Of a stretch of 64,000 bases of DNA, positions 1-7,130 are shown in pieces (within the stretch, counting starts at the first letter, position 1; every line of letters starts with the position of its first letter). A program made the position numbers and the translations under genes. Under the pieces are notes generated by a model. That model was not told the origin of the DNA. It ran no database searches and saw nothing but the letters and a program-made list of their open reading frames with translations. The stretch lies in assembly GCA_951813855.1 (NCBI GenBank), contig OX638380.1, positions 2,496,876-2,560,875 on the forward strand, read 5' to 3'. Source of the stretch: an uncultured Verrucomicrobiae bacterium (GTDB lineage: Bacteria; Verrucomicrobiota; Verrucomicrobiia; Limisphaerales; AAA164-E04).

Positions 1-2
1 TC

Positions 3-842
3 GTCGCCCTCTTGACCAATCCCGAACGGAAACCCCAAAAAATCACCGCCGAAGAAAACGTTCGAATCGTCCAGGAAACCGAACGGGGAAAAACGGAAAT
101 CGACGGAGAATTCGTCACCTTCGTACCCCGCGAAGACGGGCGGTTGGAGGTCACGGTAACCGAACGGGCCCGCATCGCCTTTCCCGAGTTCGCCGCTCAG
201 GGCGACCGCATTCATCTCGTCCAGGGCGACAAGGAATTAGCGGTCGACGCCGACGGCCACGTCCGGGTGGACTTGCAGCGCTTCCTGTCCGCCGACGGCA
301 CGCTCCTGAGTTTGCTGCCGCAAATCAACGCGAAACCGGCGAAACCCTCGGAAATGCGCATCGAAGCCGACCACGCCGTGCTGGGCTCCGGGAAAGGCCG
401 ATTCGAAGGCAAGGTGCAAGTCGTCGACGTAGCCGGTGCGCTGCATTGCGGCCTGCTGGAACTGACTTTCGGCCGGGACTACCGCACGCTCCGCAACCTG
501 AAAGCCATCGATCGCGTACGCGTCGTCCACTCGCAAGGCCAGCTGACTTGCGGTCAACTGGCCGCCTTTTTTTCCGCAACCTCGAACGCTCTGAATCGGT
601 TGGAAGCCAAGCGGGAGGTCGAAATCCAGTCCTCGAAAGGCGTCGTTTCCGGCGAATCGGCGATCTGGGAAACGGAAACAGGACAAATCGAACTGACCGG
701 CGACGTCGCCTTGCGCACCCGGATCGATTCCTCGTCGGGACCCCGGACCATTCTCGCGACCGCCGACCGGTTGTTGTGGAATCAACTCCTCAACACGTAC
801 CAGGCCACCGGAAAATACCGCAGCCGCACCGTTCCCCAGTAA
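3..842 (+). CDS. lptA: LptA/OstA-like LPS export protein, 5' end outside window
   Basis: The reading frame is open to the left edge, so the true start and any signal peptide lie before base 1. The visible ~279 residues are beta-rich and resemble the OstA/LptA family: a stretch around residues 105-185 reads as repeated short strands of the type DHAVLGSGKGRFEGKVQV, as in periplasmic LPS-bridge proteins. Members carry lipopolysaccharide from the inner membrane LptBFG complex across the periplasm. The gene is followed after 28 bases by lptB, the usual partner, which is the strongest support. It could instead be an LptC/LptA fusion or a longer OstA-domain protein, which cannot be judged without the missing 5' part. 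Confidence 0.7.
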   Translation, partial: VALLTNPERKPQKITAEENVRIVQETERGKTEIDGEFVTFVPREDGRLEVTVTERARIAFPEFAAQGDRIHLVQGDKELAVDADGHVRVDLQRFLSADGTLLSLLPQINAKPAKPSEMRIEADHAVLGSGKGRFEGKVQVVDVAGALHCGLLELTFGRDYRTLRNLKAIDRVRVVHSQGQLTCGQLAAFFSATSNALNRLEAKREVEIQSSKGVVSGESAIWETETGQIELTGDVALRTRIDSSSGPRTILATADRLLWNQLLNTYQATGKYRSRTVPQ

Positions 843-870
843 GCTCGCTCCATCCTGTTATTTTTCCGGC

Positions 871-1614
871 ATGCCGACCGCCGAACCCTCCGCTCCCCTG
901 CTCGAAGCCGCCGACTTGCGCAAGAGCTTTCGCCGCCGCCGCGTCGTCGACGGGGTGAGCATCCAGGTAGGCGCCGGTGAAATCGTCGGACTGCTCGGCC
1001 CGAACGGAGCCGGTAAAACCACGACGTTCAATTTGGTCGTCGGACTGCTGAAACCGGACGGAGGCGACGTCATTTTCGCCGGCCGGCCGATATCCGGGTT
1101 GCCGATGCACCAACGAGCCCGGCTCGGGATCGGTTACCTGACCCAAGAACCGTCCGTGTTCCGGAAATTGACCGTCGCTCAAAACATTCTGGCGATTCTG
1201 GAGATTTGCCGCTTCACCCGGAAAGAACGCCAGACTCAACTCCGGTTTTTTCTGGAAGAACTGGAACTGACCCATCTGGCCGACAACAAGGCCTATACCT
1301 TGAGCGGCGGCGAAAAGCGCCGGTTGGAAATCACCCGGGCGCTGGTTACCAGTCCCCGGTTGCTTTTGCTGGACGAACCGTTCAGCGGCATCGATCCCAT
1401 CGCCGTCTACGAAGTGCAGAAAATCGTCCGGCGGCTCCGGAACAAAGGTTTGGGGATTCTCATTACCGACCATAACGTGCGGGAAATGCTCAAACTGACC
1501 GATCGGGCCTATCTGATCCATCAAGGAAAAGTACTCTGCCAAGGCAACGCCGAGTTTTTGGTGAACGATCCCGACGCCCGGGCCATCTACCTCGGACCGA
1601 AATTCAACCTTTGA
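871..1614 (+). CDS. lptB: LPS export ABC transporter ATP-binding protein LptB
   Basis: Cytoplasmic ATPase that powers LPS extraction through LptFG. The 247-residue length fits LptB. Walker A GPNGAGKTT lies at residues 43-51, the ABC signature LSGGEKRR at 144-151, Walker B LLLLDEP at 165-171, and the switch histidine in ITDHNVRE follows. The LptB-like features are the PSVFRKLTVAQN stretch and the ITDHNVREML segment. It sits directly behind the lptA-like gene and only 7 bases before hprK, so the three probably share a transcript. No Shine-Dalgarno sequence is visible before the ATG; the sequence just upstream is a T-rich TGTTATTTTTCCGGC. Confidence 0.9.
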   Translation: MPTAEPSAPLLEAADLRKSFRRRRVVDGVSIQVGAGEIVGLLGPNGAGKTTTFNLVVGLLKPDGGDVIFAGRPISGLPMHQRARLGIGYLTQEPSVFRKLTVAQNILAILEICRFTRKERQTQLRFFLEELELTHLADNKAYTLSGGEKRRLEITRALVTSPRLLLLDEPFSGIDPIAVYEVQKIVRRLRNKGLGILITDHNVREMLKLTDRAYLIHQGKVLCQGNAEFLVNDPDARAIYLGPKFNL

Positions 1615-1621
1615 AGGCGTC

Positions 1622-2557
1622 ATGAAACCACCCCGGGTGACGGTCGAGCGGTTCTACACCGAGCACGGCAACGAACTGAAACTCAGTCTGATCGCCGGAG
1701 CCGAAGGACTTAAAAACCCGATTTTGGAACCGGCGCTCAACCGTCCCGGACTGGCCATCGCCGGCTTCGTCCGCTATTTCGCCCACAGACGCGTCCAGAT
1801 TTTCGGCAACGCCGAAACCGCCTATCTCAGATCGCTCGCTCCGGCCCGCAGGGCCGAGAGCTACGCTCAACTCTTTTCGCGGCGAATTCCCTGCATCGTC
1901 TTCTGCCGGGACCGCAAGCCCAACGCCGCCGTCGTCTCCTTGGCGGAAAAGCACAGTATACCCGTCTTCAAAACACCGTTCGTGACCATGGCGTTCATTA
2001 ACCGGGCCACGGCGTTGCTGGAATGGATGTTCGCCCCGTTGCTGAATTTAATCGGCAGCATGGCCGACATTTTAGGCGTAGGCGTCATCATCATCGGCGA
2101 AAGCGGCATCGGCAAATCCGAATGCGTCCTGGCCCTGATCGAGCGAGGCTACAGCCTGGTCGCCGACGATACGGTAATGATCAGGTTGATCGACAACAAC
2201 GTCGAAGGTTCCGGCAAGGTGATCGGCCGCAACTACATGGAAGTGCGCGGCATCGGCGTAATCGACGTGGCCGCCATGTTCGGCGTCCGCTGCATCCGCA
2301 ACCGGAAAAATATCGATTTGATCATCCGCCTCTATCCTTGGGAAAAGGGCCAGGACACCGACCGGTTAGGCTTGGAAGAACAACACGAAGATATTCTGGG
2401 CGTCAAGATCCCTTCGATCTCCTTGCAAGTCCGCCCGGGAAGGGATATGGCCCGCCTCGTCGAAGTCGCCGCCTTTCAAACCAAATTGAAAGCCTTCGGC
2501 TACAATCCCGCCAGCGAACTCAATCAGCGAATCATCGCCCACATGAACCGGGCTTGA
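1622..2557 (+). CDS. hprK: HPr kinase/phosphorylase
   Basis: Bifunctional enzyme that phosphorylates HPr on its regulatory serine with ATP or pyrophosphate and removes it again. At 311 residues it has the family's normal length. The N-terminal HPrK domain (about 1-130) carries the HSIPVF segment; the C-terminal P-loop domain has GESGIGKS at 159-166, and the family signature EVRGIGVIDV at about 207-216. It lies 7 bases behind lptB and 61 bases before ptsH. In proteobacteria hprK is also found in an lpt-linked cluster, but with rpoN, hpf, ptsN and rapZ between; none of these is present here. With no PTS sugar permease nearby, a regulatory rather than transport role is likely. Confidence 0.93.
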   Translation: MKPPRVTVERFYTEHGNELKLSLIAGAEGLKNPILEPALNRPGLAIAGFVRYFAHRRVQIFGNAETAYLRSLAPARRAESYAQLFSRRIPCIVFCRDRKPNAAVVSLAEKHSIPVFKTPFVTMAFINRATALLEWMFAPLLNLIGSMADILGVGVIIIGESGIGKSECVLALIERGYSLVADDTVMIRLIDNNVEGSGKVIGRNYMEVRGIGVIDVAAMFGVRCIRNRKNIDLIIRLYPWEKGQDTDRLGLEEQHEDILGVKIPSISLQVRPGRDMARLVEVAAFQTKLKAFGYNPASELNQRIIAHMNRA

Positions 2558-2578
2558 GAGATCGCCCAAGCTTTTCCT

Positions 2579-2607
2579 TTGTTTTTCCGAAAAATATGGC
2601 TTACAAT
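2579..2607 (+). promoter_or_regulatory. Putative promoter of ptsH
   Basis: TTGTTT (2579-2584), a 17-base spacer and TACAAT (2602-2607) lie in the gap between hprK and ptsH. The ATG at 2619 is only 11 bases beyond the -10 element and no ribosome binding site is visible, so the predicted transcript would have a leader of about five bases or less. Confidence 0.45.
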
Positions 2608-2618
2608 GGTCCCGATTT

Positions 2619-2909
2619 ATGACACAAGTCGAGTATTCCCCGACGAAAACCAGGGATTTCACAGTCACCAACAAACTCGGTATCCATGCTCGGCCGGCGG
2701 CGCTTTTCGTAAAAGTCACCAATAAATACGAGGCCGACGTTTTCGTCGAAAAGGACGGAGAACGCATCAACGGTAAAAGCATCATGGGACTGATGATGCT
2801 GGCCGCCGGCCCCGGCGCGATCATCACGGTAGAAGCCAAGGGTTCGGACGCCGAGTTGGTCCTCGATAAACTCGAGGAATTGATCGAAAACAAATTCCAG
2901 GAAGACTGA
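2619..2909 (+). CDS. ptsH: HPr phosphocarrier protein
   Basis: Small phosphocarrier of the phosphotransferase family, 96 residues. The active-site histidine is H23 in NKLGIHARPA, and the regulatory serine is S54 in NGKSIMGLMML. Presence of both suggests it can be phosphorylated by Enzyme I and by HprK. It carries an extra ~8 residues at the N-terminus compared with E. coli HPr. No Enzyme I or sugar-specific EII gene is in the window. It ends 9 bases from the convergent rfaE2-like gene. Confidence 0.93.
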   Translation: MTQVEYSPTKTRDFTVTNKLGIHARPAALFVKVTNKYEADVFVEKDGERINGKSIMGLMMLAAGPGAIITVEAKGSDAELVLDKLEELIENKFQED

Positions 2910-2918
2910 CGGCCCGGC

Positions 2919-3419
2919 TTAATCCCGGCGGTTCCGGGACAGCAAATTTCGAATCGAGGCCGTGGTCGAACGTCCCGGCACCAACGGAAGGATCTTCGTT
3001 TCTCCCCCGTGGCGAGCGATCGCCGCCCGTTCCTGCGCATCCAATCGCTCCAGCGTGTAGTCGCCGCCCTTGACGTAGAGATCGGGACGAGCGATTTCCA
3101 GAAACCGGTCGGCCCGGGTTTCGTCGAAAACGCAAACGGCGTCGACGCAGCCCAACGCCCCGAGCAACAACGCCCGGTCCGCCTGCTCGAAGATCGGCCG
3201 GTCGGGACCTTTAAGTTCCCGCACGCTGCGGTCGCTATTCAATCCCACCAACAACAAATCGCCCAGATTGCGGGCTTGTTCCAGGAACCGCACATGGCCG
3301 GAGTGCAACCAATCGAAACAACCGTTAGTCACGACCAGCCGAGCCGAAGATCGCGTCGCGTGGTCGCGCCAATCGCCCAACGCCGCCAACGCGATTGCCT
3401 TGCTGCCTGCCTCGAACAT
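2919..3419 (-). CDS. rfaE2: D-glycero-beta-D-manno-heptose 1-phosphate adenylyltransferase
   Basis: Nucleotidyltransferase that makes ADP-heptose for the LPS inner core, acting in the cytosol. The 166-residue protein corresponds to the stand-alone second domain of bifunctional HldE. The nucleotidyltransferase motif HSGH is at residues 39-42 in TNGCFDWLHSGH, followed by VGLNSDRSVRELKGPDRP and the C-terminal VPGRSTTASIRNLL, which is the ISTT-like signature region. The start at 3419 (ATG, MFEAGSK) is chosen because the longer open frame, reaching 3602, would run through the divergent LOG gene. The kinase half of HldE is absent and must be encoded elsewhere. It fits functionally with the lpt genes upstream. 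Confidence 0.88.
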   Translation of the reverse strand: MFEAGSKAIALAALGDWRDHATRSSARLVVTNGCFDWLHSGHVRFLEQARNLGDLLLVGLNSDRSVRELKGPDRPIFEQADRALLLGALGCVDAVCVFDETRADRFLEIARPDLYVKGGDYTLERLDAQERAAIARHGGETKILPLVPGRSTTASIRNLLSRNRRD

Positions 3420-3452
3420 GCCGCCTCCCGCTCTCCGTTCCAGCTTACGAAC

Positions 3453-3482
3453 TTGATCCCGCCGATTCCACGGGATTATCCT
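3453..3482 (+). promoter_or_regulatory. Putative promoter of LOG-family gene, leaderless geometry
   Basis: TTGATC (3453-3458), 18-base spacer, TATCCT (3477-3482), then 7 bases to the ATG at 3490. The same -10 hexamer with similar spacing precedes the fur gene. Transcription would be expected to begin at or next to the start codon. Confidence 0.4.
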
Positions 3483-3489
3483 GCGGCCG

Positions 3490-4170
3490 ATGGACGTCGA
3501 CCCTGCTGACGTTGCCCATGACGATCCCAAGCGAATCGACCGCATCATGACGGAATTCGTCGATTCCGCCAAATTTCTCGAAAATCTGGGACCGGCGGTC
3601 ACCGTTTTCGGCTCGGCCCGGACCGCGCCCTCCCACCCTGACTATCGAACGGCTCGCGAACTGACTCACGGCCTGGCACGGCACGGCCTGACGATCGTCA
3701 CCGGCGGCGGCCCGGGTATCATGGAAGCGGCCAACCGGGGAGCCGCCGAGGCCGGAGGCCGATCGGTCGGACTCCTGGTCGACCGGCAAATCAACGCTTA
3801 CGTCAATTGCCCGTTCCATTTTCGCTACCTGTTCAACCGCAAGGTTTGCCTGATCAATTGCAGCCGAGCGTTCGTCTGCTTTCCGGGCGGATTCGGCACG
3901 CTCGACGAATTCTTCGAAATCCTGGCCCTGACCCAAAGCCGGCGGCATCCTCCCTGCCCGATTATCCTCTTGGGAACCGCCTACTGGAAAGGTTTGATTC
4001 GCTGGTTCGAATCCGACCTGGAAAATCAGGGACGGCTGGGCGTTCGGGACTTGGAACTGTTTCGAATCGCGGCCACTGCCCAGAAAGCGCTGGACCTGAT
4101 TCTGGAATCCTGGAATTCGCGACCGGCGCCGGCCGGGCGAATTAACTCCGGACCGGGATGCGAACCCTGA
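3490..4170 (+). CDS. LOG family protein (TIGR00730-type, nucleoside monophosphate phosphoribohydrolase)
   Basis: 226-residue Rossmann-fold protein of the lysine-decarboxylase-like/LOG family, whose members hydrolyse nucleotide 5'-monophosphates (cytokinin riboside monophosphates in plants, AMP in bacteria). The family motifs GGGPGIMEAANRG (about 72-84) and PGGFGTLDE (122-130) are both intact, including the arginine and glutamate used in catalysis. It is divergent from rfaE2 and overlaps the start of pabB by 13 bases, so it is probably the first gene of a LOG-pabB-pabC-ubiX run. Substrate in this organism is not known. The older database name lysine decarboxylase should not be taken literally. 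Confidence 0.88.
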   Translation: MDVDPADVAHDDPKRIDRIMTEFVDSAKFLENLGPAVTVFGSARTAPSHPDYRTARELTHGLARHGLTIVTGGGPGIMEAANRGAAEAGGRSVGLLVDRQINAYVNCPFHFRYLFNRKVCLINCSRAFVCFPGGFGTLDEFFEILALTQSRRHPPCPIILLGTAYWKGLIRWFESDLENQGRLGVRDLELFRIAATAQKALDLILESWNSRPAPAGRINSGPGCEP

Positions 4171-5603
4171 TTCTCGAAATCGATTCCGCCGGCTCTCCGC
4201 TGGCGTTGGCCCGGAAGATTCGTCGAGAACGGCGAGCCGTCCTGCTCGCTTCGACGCCGTCGCCCACGAACGACAATCGTTTCTCCTTCGTCGCCTGCCG
4301 CCCCTTCGCCGAGTTGGAATGCCGGGGCAGCCGCTGCGTCTTGCGAACCGGCGATCGCCGCGTCACGCATTTCGGCAATCCCTGGCGGTTACTCGATCAA
4401 CTGCTTCGCAGATACGAAACGTTGGAAGAGCGGGATCTGCCCTTTCCCTTGGGCGGCATATTCGGTTGGTGGGGGTACGAACTGAACCAGTCGCTGTATT
4501 CCCGACTCAATTCCCGAGCGGCAAGAGATCCGAACGTGCCGGATCTTTCCTTGGGTTTTTACGACAGTCTTTGCGTCTTCGACCACCCGCTGAACAAGCG
4601 CTGGATCGTCTCGAGCGGCATGCGGCCGGACGGTTCCCGATCGCCGTCCTTCGCCCGGCGCCAGGCGGACTGGTGGCGCCGGCAATGGGAGTCGCCTTTC
4701 GAATCGCCCACCGGGAACTCCCGAGCGGCGGCGAACGGAAACTGCCGTTCCAACATGTCCCGCAGCGCTTTCATTCGCCGAGTCGAACGCGCCCGGGAAT
4801 ATATCCACGCCGGAGATGTCTACCAAATCAACTTGTCTCATCGCCTCGCCCAGCCGTACGCCGGCGACAGTTTCGCGATGTTCGAACGATTGATCGACGT
4901 CTCGCCGGCCCCCTTCGCCGCCTGGCTCGATTGCGGCCGCATCCGCCTCGCTTCCACCTCGCCCGAATCTTTCCTCAAAATCTCGGGACGCCATATTCGC
5001 ACTCGCCCCATTAAAGGAACCCGGCCCCGGAACGCCGACCCGAACCGGGACGCTCAAGCGGCCGAAGAACTGTTGGCCAGTTCCAAAGAACGAGCCGAAT
5101 TAATCATGGTCACCGATTTGCTGCGCAACGATCTCGGCCGCATCTGCGACTACGGTTCGGTCTCCGTTCCCGAGTTGATCCGGTTGGAACGTTTTCCCCA
5201 AGTCCATCATTTGGTGTCCACCGTCGAAGGCGAATTGCGGGAATCGCTCAGCCATGTTCAAGCCTTGGCCGCCTGTTTTCCGGGCGGCAGCGTCACCGGG
5301 ACTCCCAAACTGCGAGCCATGCAACTCATCGACGAACTCGAGCCCCTGGCGCGAGGCCCCTACACCGGCGCTCTCGGTTTTATCGGATTCAATCGGGAAA
5401 CTCACCTGAGCGTCGGCATCCGCACGGCTTGCCACCTCGGTCAACGGCTCTTCTTCAACGTCGGCGCCGGAATCGTCGCCGACTCCGACCCGGAAGCCGA
5501 ATACGAGGAAACCCTGATCAAGGCCAGAGGCTTTTTGACCGCCCTCCGGGCCGAAGAACAACCGACGGATCGATCGGTATTTTCGCCGGGCCGCGGTTCA
5601 TGA
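4158..5603 (+). CDS. pabB: Aminodeoxychorismate synthase component I
   Basis: Adds ammonia to chorismate to give 4-amino-4-deoxychorismate in p-aminobenzoate and folate synthesis. The 481-residue protein has the N-terminal and C-terminal halves of the chorismate-binding family. The motif PIKGTRPR near residue 284 has lysine where anthranilate synthases have alanine, which distinguishes PabB from TrpE. ELIMVTDLLRNDLGRIC and GGSVTGTPK are also intact. The start overlaps the LOG gene by 13 bases and the stop overlaps pabC as ATGA. A glutamine amidotransferase subunit (pabA/trpG) is not in the window. An isochorismate or salicylate synthase is less likely because of the PIKGT lysine. Confidence 0.9.
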   Translation: MRTLILEIDSAGSPLALARKIRRERRAVLLASTPSPTNDNRFSFVACRPFAELECRGSRCVLRTGDRRVTHFGNPWRLLDQLLRRYETLEERDLPFPLGGIFGWWGYELNQSLYSRLNSRAARDPNVPDLSLGFYDSLCVFDHPLNKRWIVSSGMRPDGSRSPSFARRQADWWRRQWESPFESPTGNSRAAANGNCRSNMSRSAFIRRVERAREYIHAGDVYQINLSHRLAQPYAGDSFAMFERLIDVSPAPFAAWLDCGRIRLASTSPESFLKISGRHIRTRPIKGTRPRNADPNRDAQAAEELLASSKERAELIMVTDLLRNDLGRICDYGSVSVPELIRLERFPQVHHLVSTVEGELRESLSHVQALAACFPGGSVTGTPKLRAMQLIDELEPLARGPYTGALGFIGFNRETHLSVGIRTACHLGQRLFFNVGAGIVADSDPEAEYEETLIKARGFLTALRAEEQPTDRSVFSPGRGS

Positions 5604-6439
5604 TCGCCTATGTCAACGGTCGCTACTCGCCCCAGGAAACGGCGACCGTCTCGATCTCCGACCGGGGATTCCTGTACGGCGACGGTTGCTTCGAAACGAT
5701 CGCTGTGCGCCAAGGCAAACCGTCCTTCTGGAGAGAACACCTCTCCCGCCTGAATTCCGGATTGACCGGTCTCGCCATACCGTCGGCAGCGACGCCCCGG
5801 GAACTAACGACGATCGTAAGGAACCTGATCAGAGTAAACCGGCTCGTCGACGCCCTGATTCGCATCCAAGTCACCCGGGGACCGGGGCCTCGCGGCTATG
5901 CCGTGCCGGAAGCCCTTTCCCCTTCCCTGATCGTCAACCCTTGTCCGATGCCCTCGTCCGAACCGGCGTCCCGAACTCTGACCGTCAGTTCCCGGCGCCT
6001 AGACGCCGATTGCCCGACCCACCGCTTCAAGACCAACAACAAACTGTTGCAAGTTCTCGGCATGATCGAAGCCGAAGAACGGCAGGCGGACGACGCGCTC
6101 TTTCTCAATCGCCGGAATCAGGTCGTCGAGACGACTGCGGCGAACGTTTTTTGGAGCGAAGGCCGAACCGTGGGCACCCCGCCGCTGAATTCCGGTGCCC
6201 TTCCCGGAATCGCCCGGCAAATCGTGCTCGACGCCTGCCGCTCCCTGAAGTTGGCCCCCATCCAAGAGAACATTACCCTGGAACGGCTCTCGAATCGGGA
6301 AGGCGTTTTCCTGACGCAAAGCGTCCGGGGGATTTTGCCGGTTCGAGCGTTGAACGGACGACGGCTTTCCCTCTCGCCGCTGACCGAACGGTTGCATCGG
6401 GAATTTTTGGAGCGGGCCCGCCGCTCGCCCTTTCCCTGA
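5600..6439 (+). CDS. pabC: Aminodeoxychorismate lyase / class IV aminotransferase
   Basis: PLP enzyme expected to release pyruvate from aminodeoxychorismate to give p-aminobenzoate. The 279-residue protein starts at the ATG at 5600 (MIAYVNGRYSP), which overlaps the pabB stop codon as ATGA. Class IV features seen are the N-terminal SISDRGFLYGDGCFET, the Schiff-base lysine at about K144 in FKTNNKLLQVLG, and the ETTAANVFW segment. The sequence alone does not exclude a branched-chain or D-amino acid aminotransferase, but the coupling to pabB argues for PabC. Confidence 0.85.
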   Translation: MIAYVNGRYSPQETATVSISDRGFLYGDGCFETIAVRQGKPSFWREHLSRLNSGLTGLAIPSAATPRELTTIVRNLIRVNRLVDALIRIQVTRGPGPRGYAVPEALSPSLIVNPCPMPSSEPASRTLTVSSRRLDADCPTHRFKTNNKLLQVLGMIEAEERQADDALFLNRRNQVVETTAANVFWSEGRTVGTPPLNSGALPGIARQIVLDACRSLKLAPIQENITLERLSNREGVFLTQSVRGILPVRALNGRRLSLSPLTERLHREFLERARRSPFP

Positions 6440-6497
6440 ACTCGGTACGACGCCCCCGGTCACGGCTCCCGATTAACGGAAAGATCCCGCTCCGCAC

Positions 6498-6525
6498 TTG
6501 CCCCTCGTTCCGCCCCGGTTATGAT
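6498..6525 (+). promoter_or_regulatory. Putative promoter upstream of ubiX
   Basis: TTGCCC (6498-6503), 16-base spacer and TATGAT (6520-6525). The -10 hexamer overlaps the upstream ATG candidate at 6521. If this promoter is used, translation would more likely begin at the TTG at 6545. Confidence 0.35.
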
Positions 6526-7102
6526 CGCGCAAGAACGCGCCATTTTGAAAATTATCGTGGCCATTACGGGCGCCAGCGGCTCCATCTACGCCCAACGACT
6601 CCTGGACCGCTTAACCGACGACCGGCATGAAATCCATGTCGTCCTGAGCAATTACGCCCGGCAAGTGATCGCCGAAGAATTGCCCGACGGATTGCGGCTG
6701 CCCCCTTCGGCCCGGCAATACGGCTTGAGAACCATGAACGCGCCCTTTGCGAGCGGTTCCAATCCCTTCGACGCCATGGTGGTGATTCCCTGCAGCATGG
6801 GCACCCTGGGCCGCATCGCTCAAGGATTGAGCAACGACTTGTTGTTACGTTCGGCCGACGTCATGCTCAAGGAACAGAAGCGGCTGCTTCTGGTGCCCCG
6901 GGAAACGCCCCTGAACCTGATTCATATCCGCAATTTCGAAACGCTGCTGTTAGCCGGAGCGACCATTCTCCCGGCCAATCCATCCTTTTATTCCCGTCCC
7001 GCGACCATCGACGAACTGGTCGACACCGTCGTATCCCGAGTGCTGAACCAACTCGAAATCGATACGGACTGGGCTCCCCGCTGGTTGGAAGAACAGGAGT
7101 AG
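6521..7102 (+). CDS. ubiX: Flavin prenyltransferase UbiX
   Basis: Attaches a dimethylallyl group to FMN to make the prenylated flavin cofactor used by UbiD-type decarboxylases. The protein has GASGS in the N-terminal flavin-binding loop (ITGASGSIYAQRLL), VVIPCSMGTLGRIAQG, and the C-terminal VPRETPLNLIHIRN signature. Length 193 residues from the ATG at 6521, or 185 from the TTG at 6545. The latter would give MKIIVAITGASG, the commonest family N-terminus, so the inner start is a serious alternative. No ubiD partner is visible. It is convergent with the peptidase gene. Confidence 0.9.
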   Translation: MIAQERAILKIIVAITGASGSIYAQRLLDRLTDDRHEIHVVLSNYARQVIAEELPDGLRLPPSARQYGLRTMNAPFASGSNPFDAMVVIPCSMGTLGRIAQGLSNDLLLRSADVMLKEQKRLLLVPRETPLNLIHIRNFETLLLAGATILPANPSFYSRPATIDELVDTVVSRVLNQLEIDTDWAPRWLEEQE

Positions 7103-7130
7103 GGTCCGCCGGCGAACTTCGCTCCGGCCG

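Noticed and set aside
3420..3602. Longer N-terminus for the heptose adenylyltransferase
   Set aside because: It would overlap the divergent LOG gene and adds residues unlike the family.
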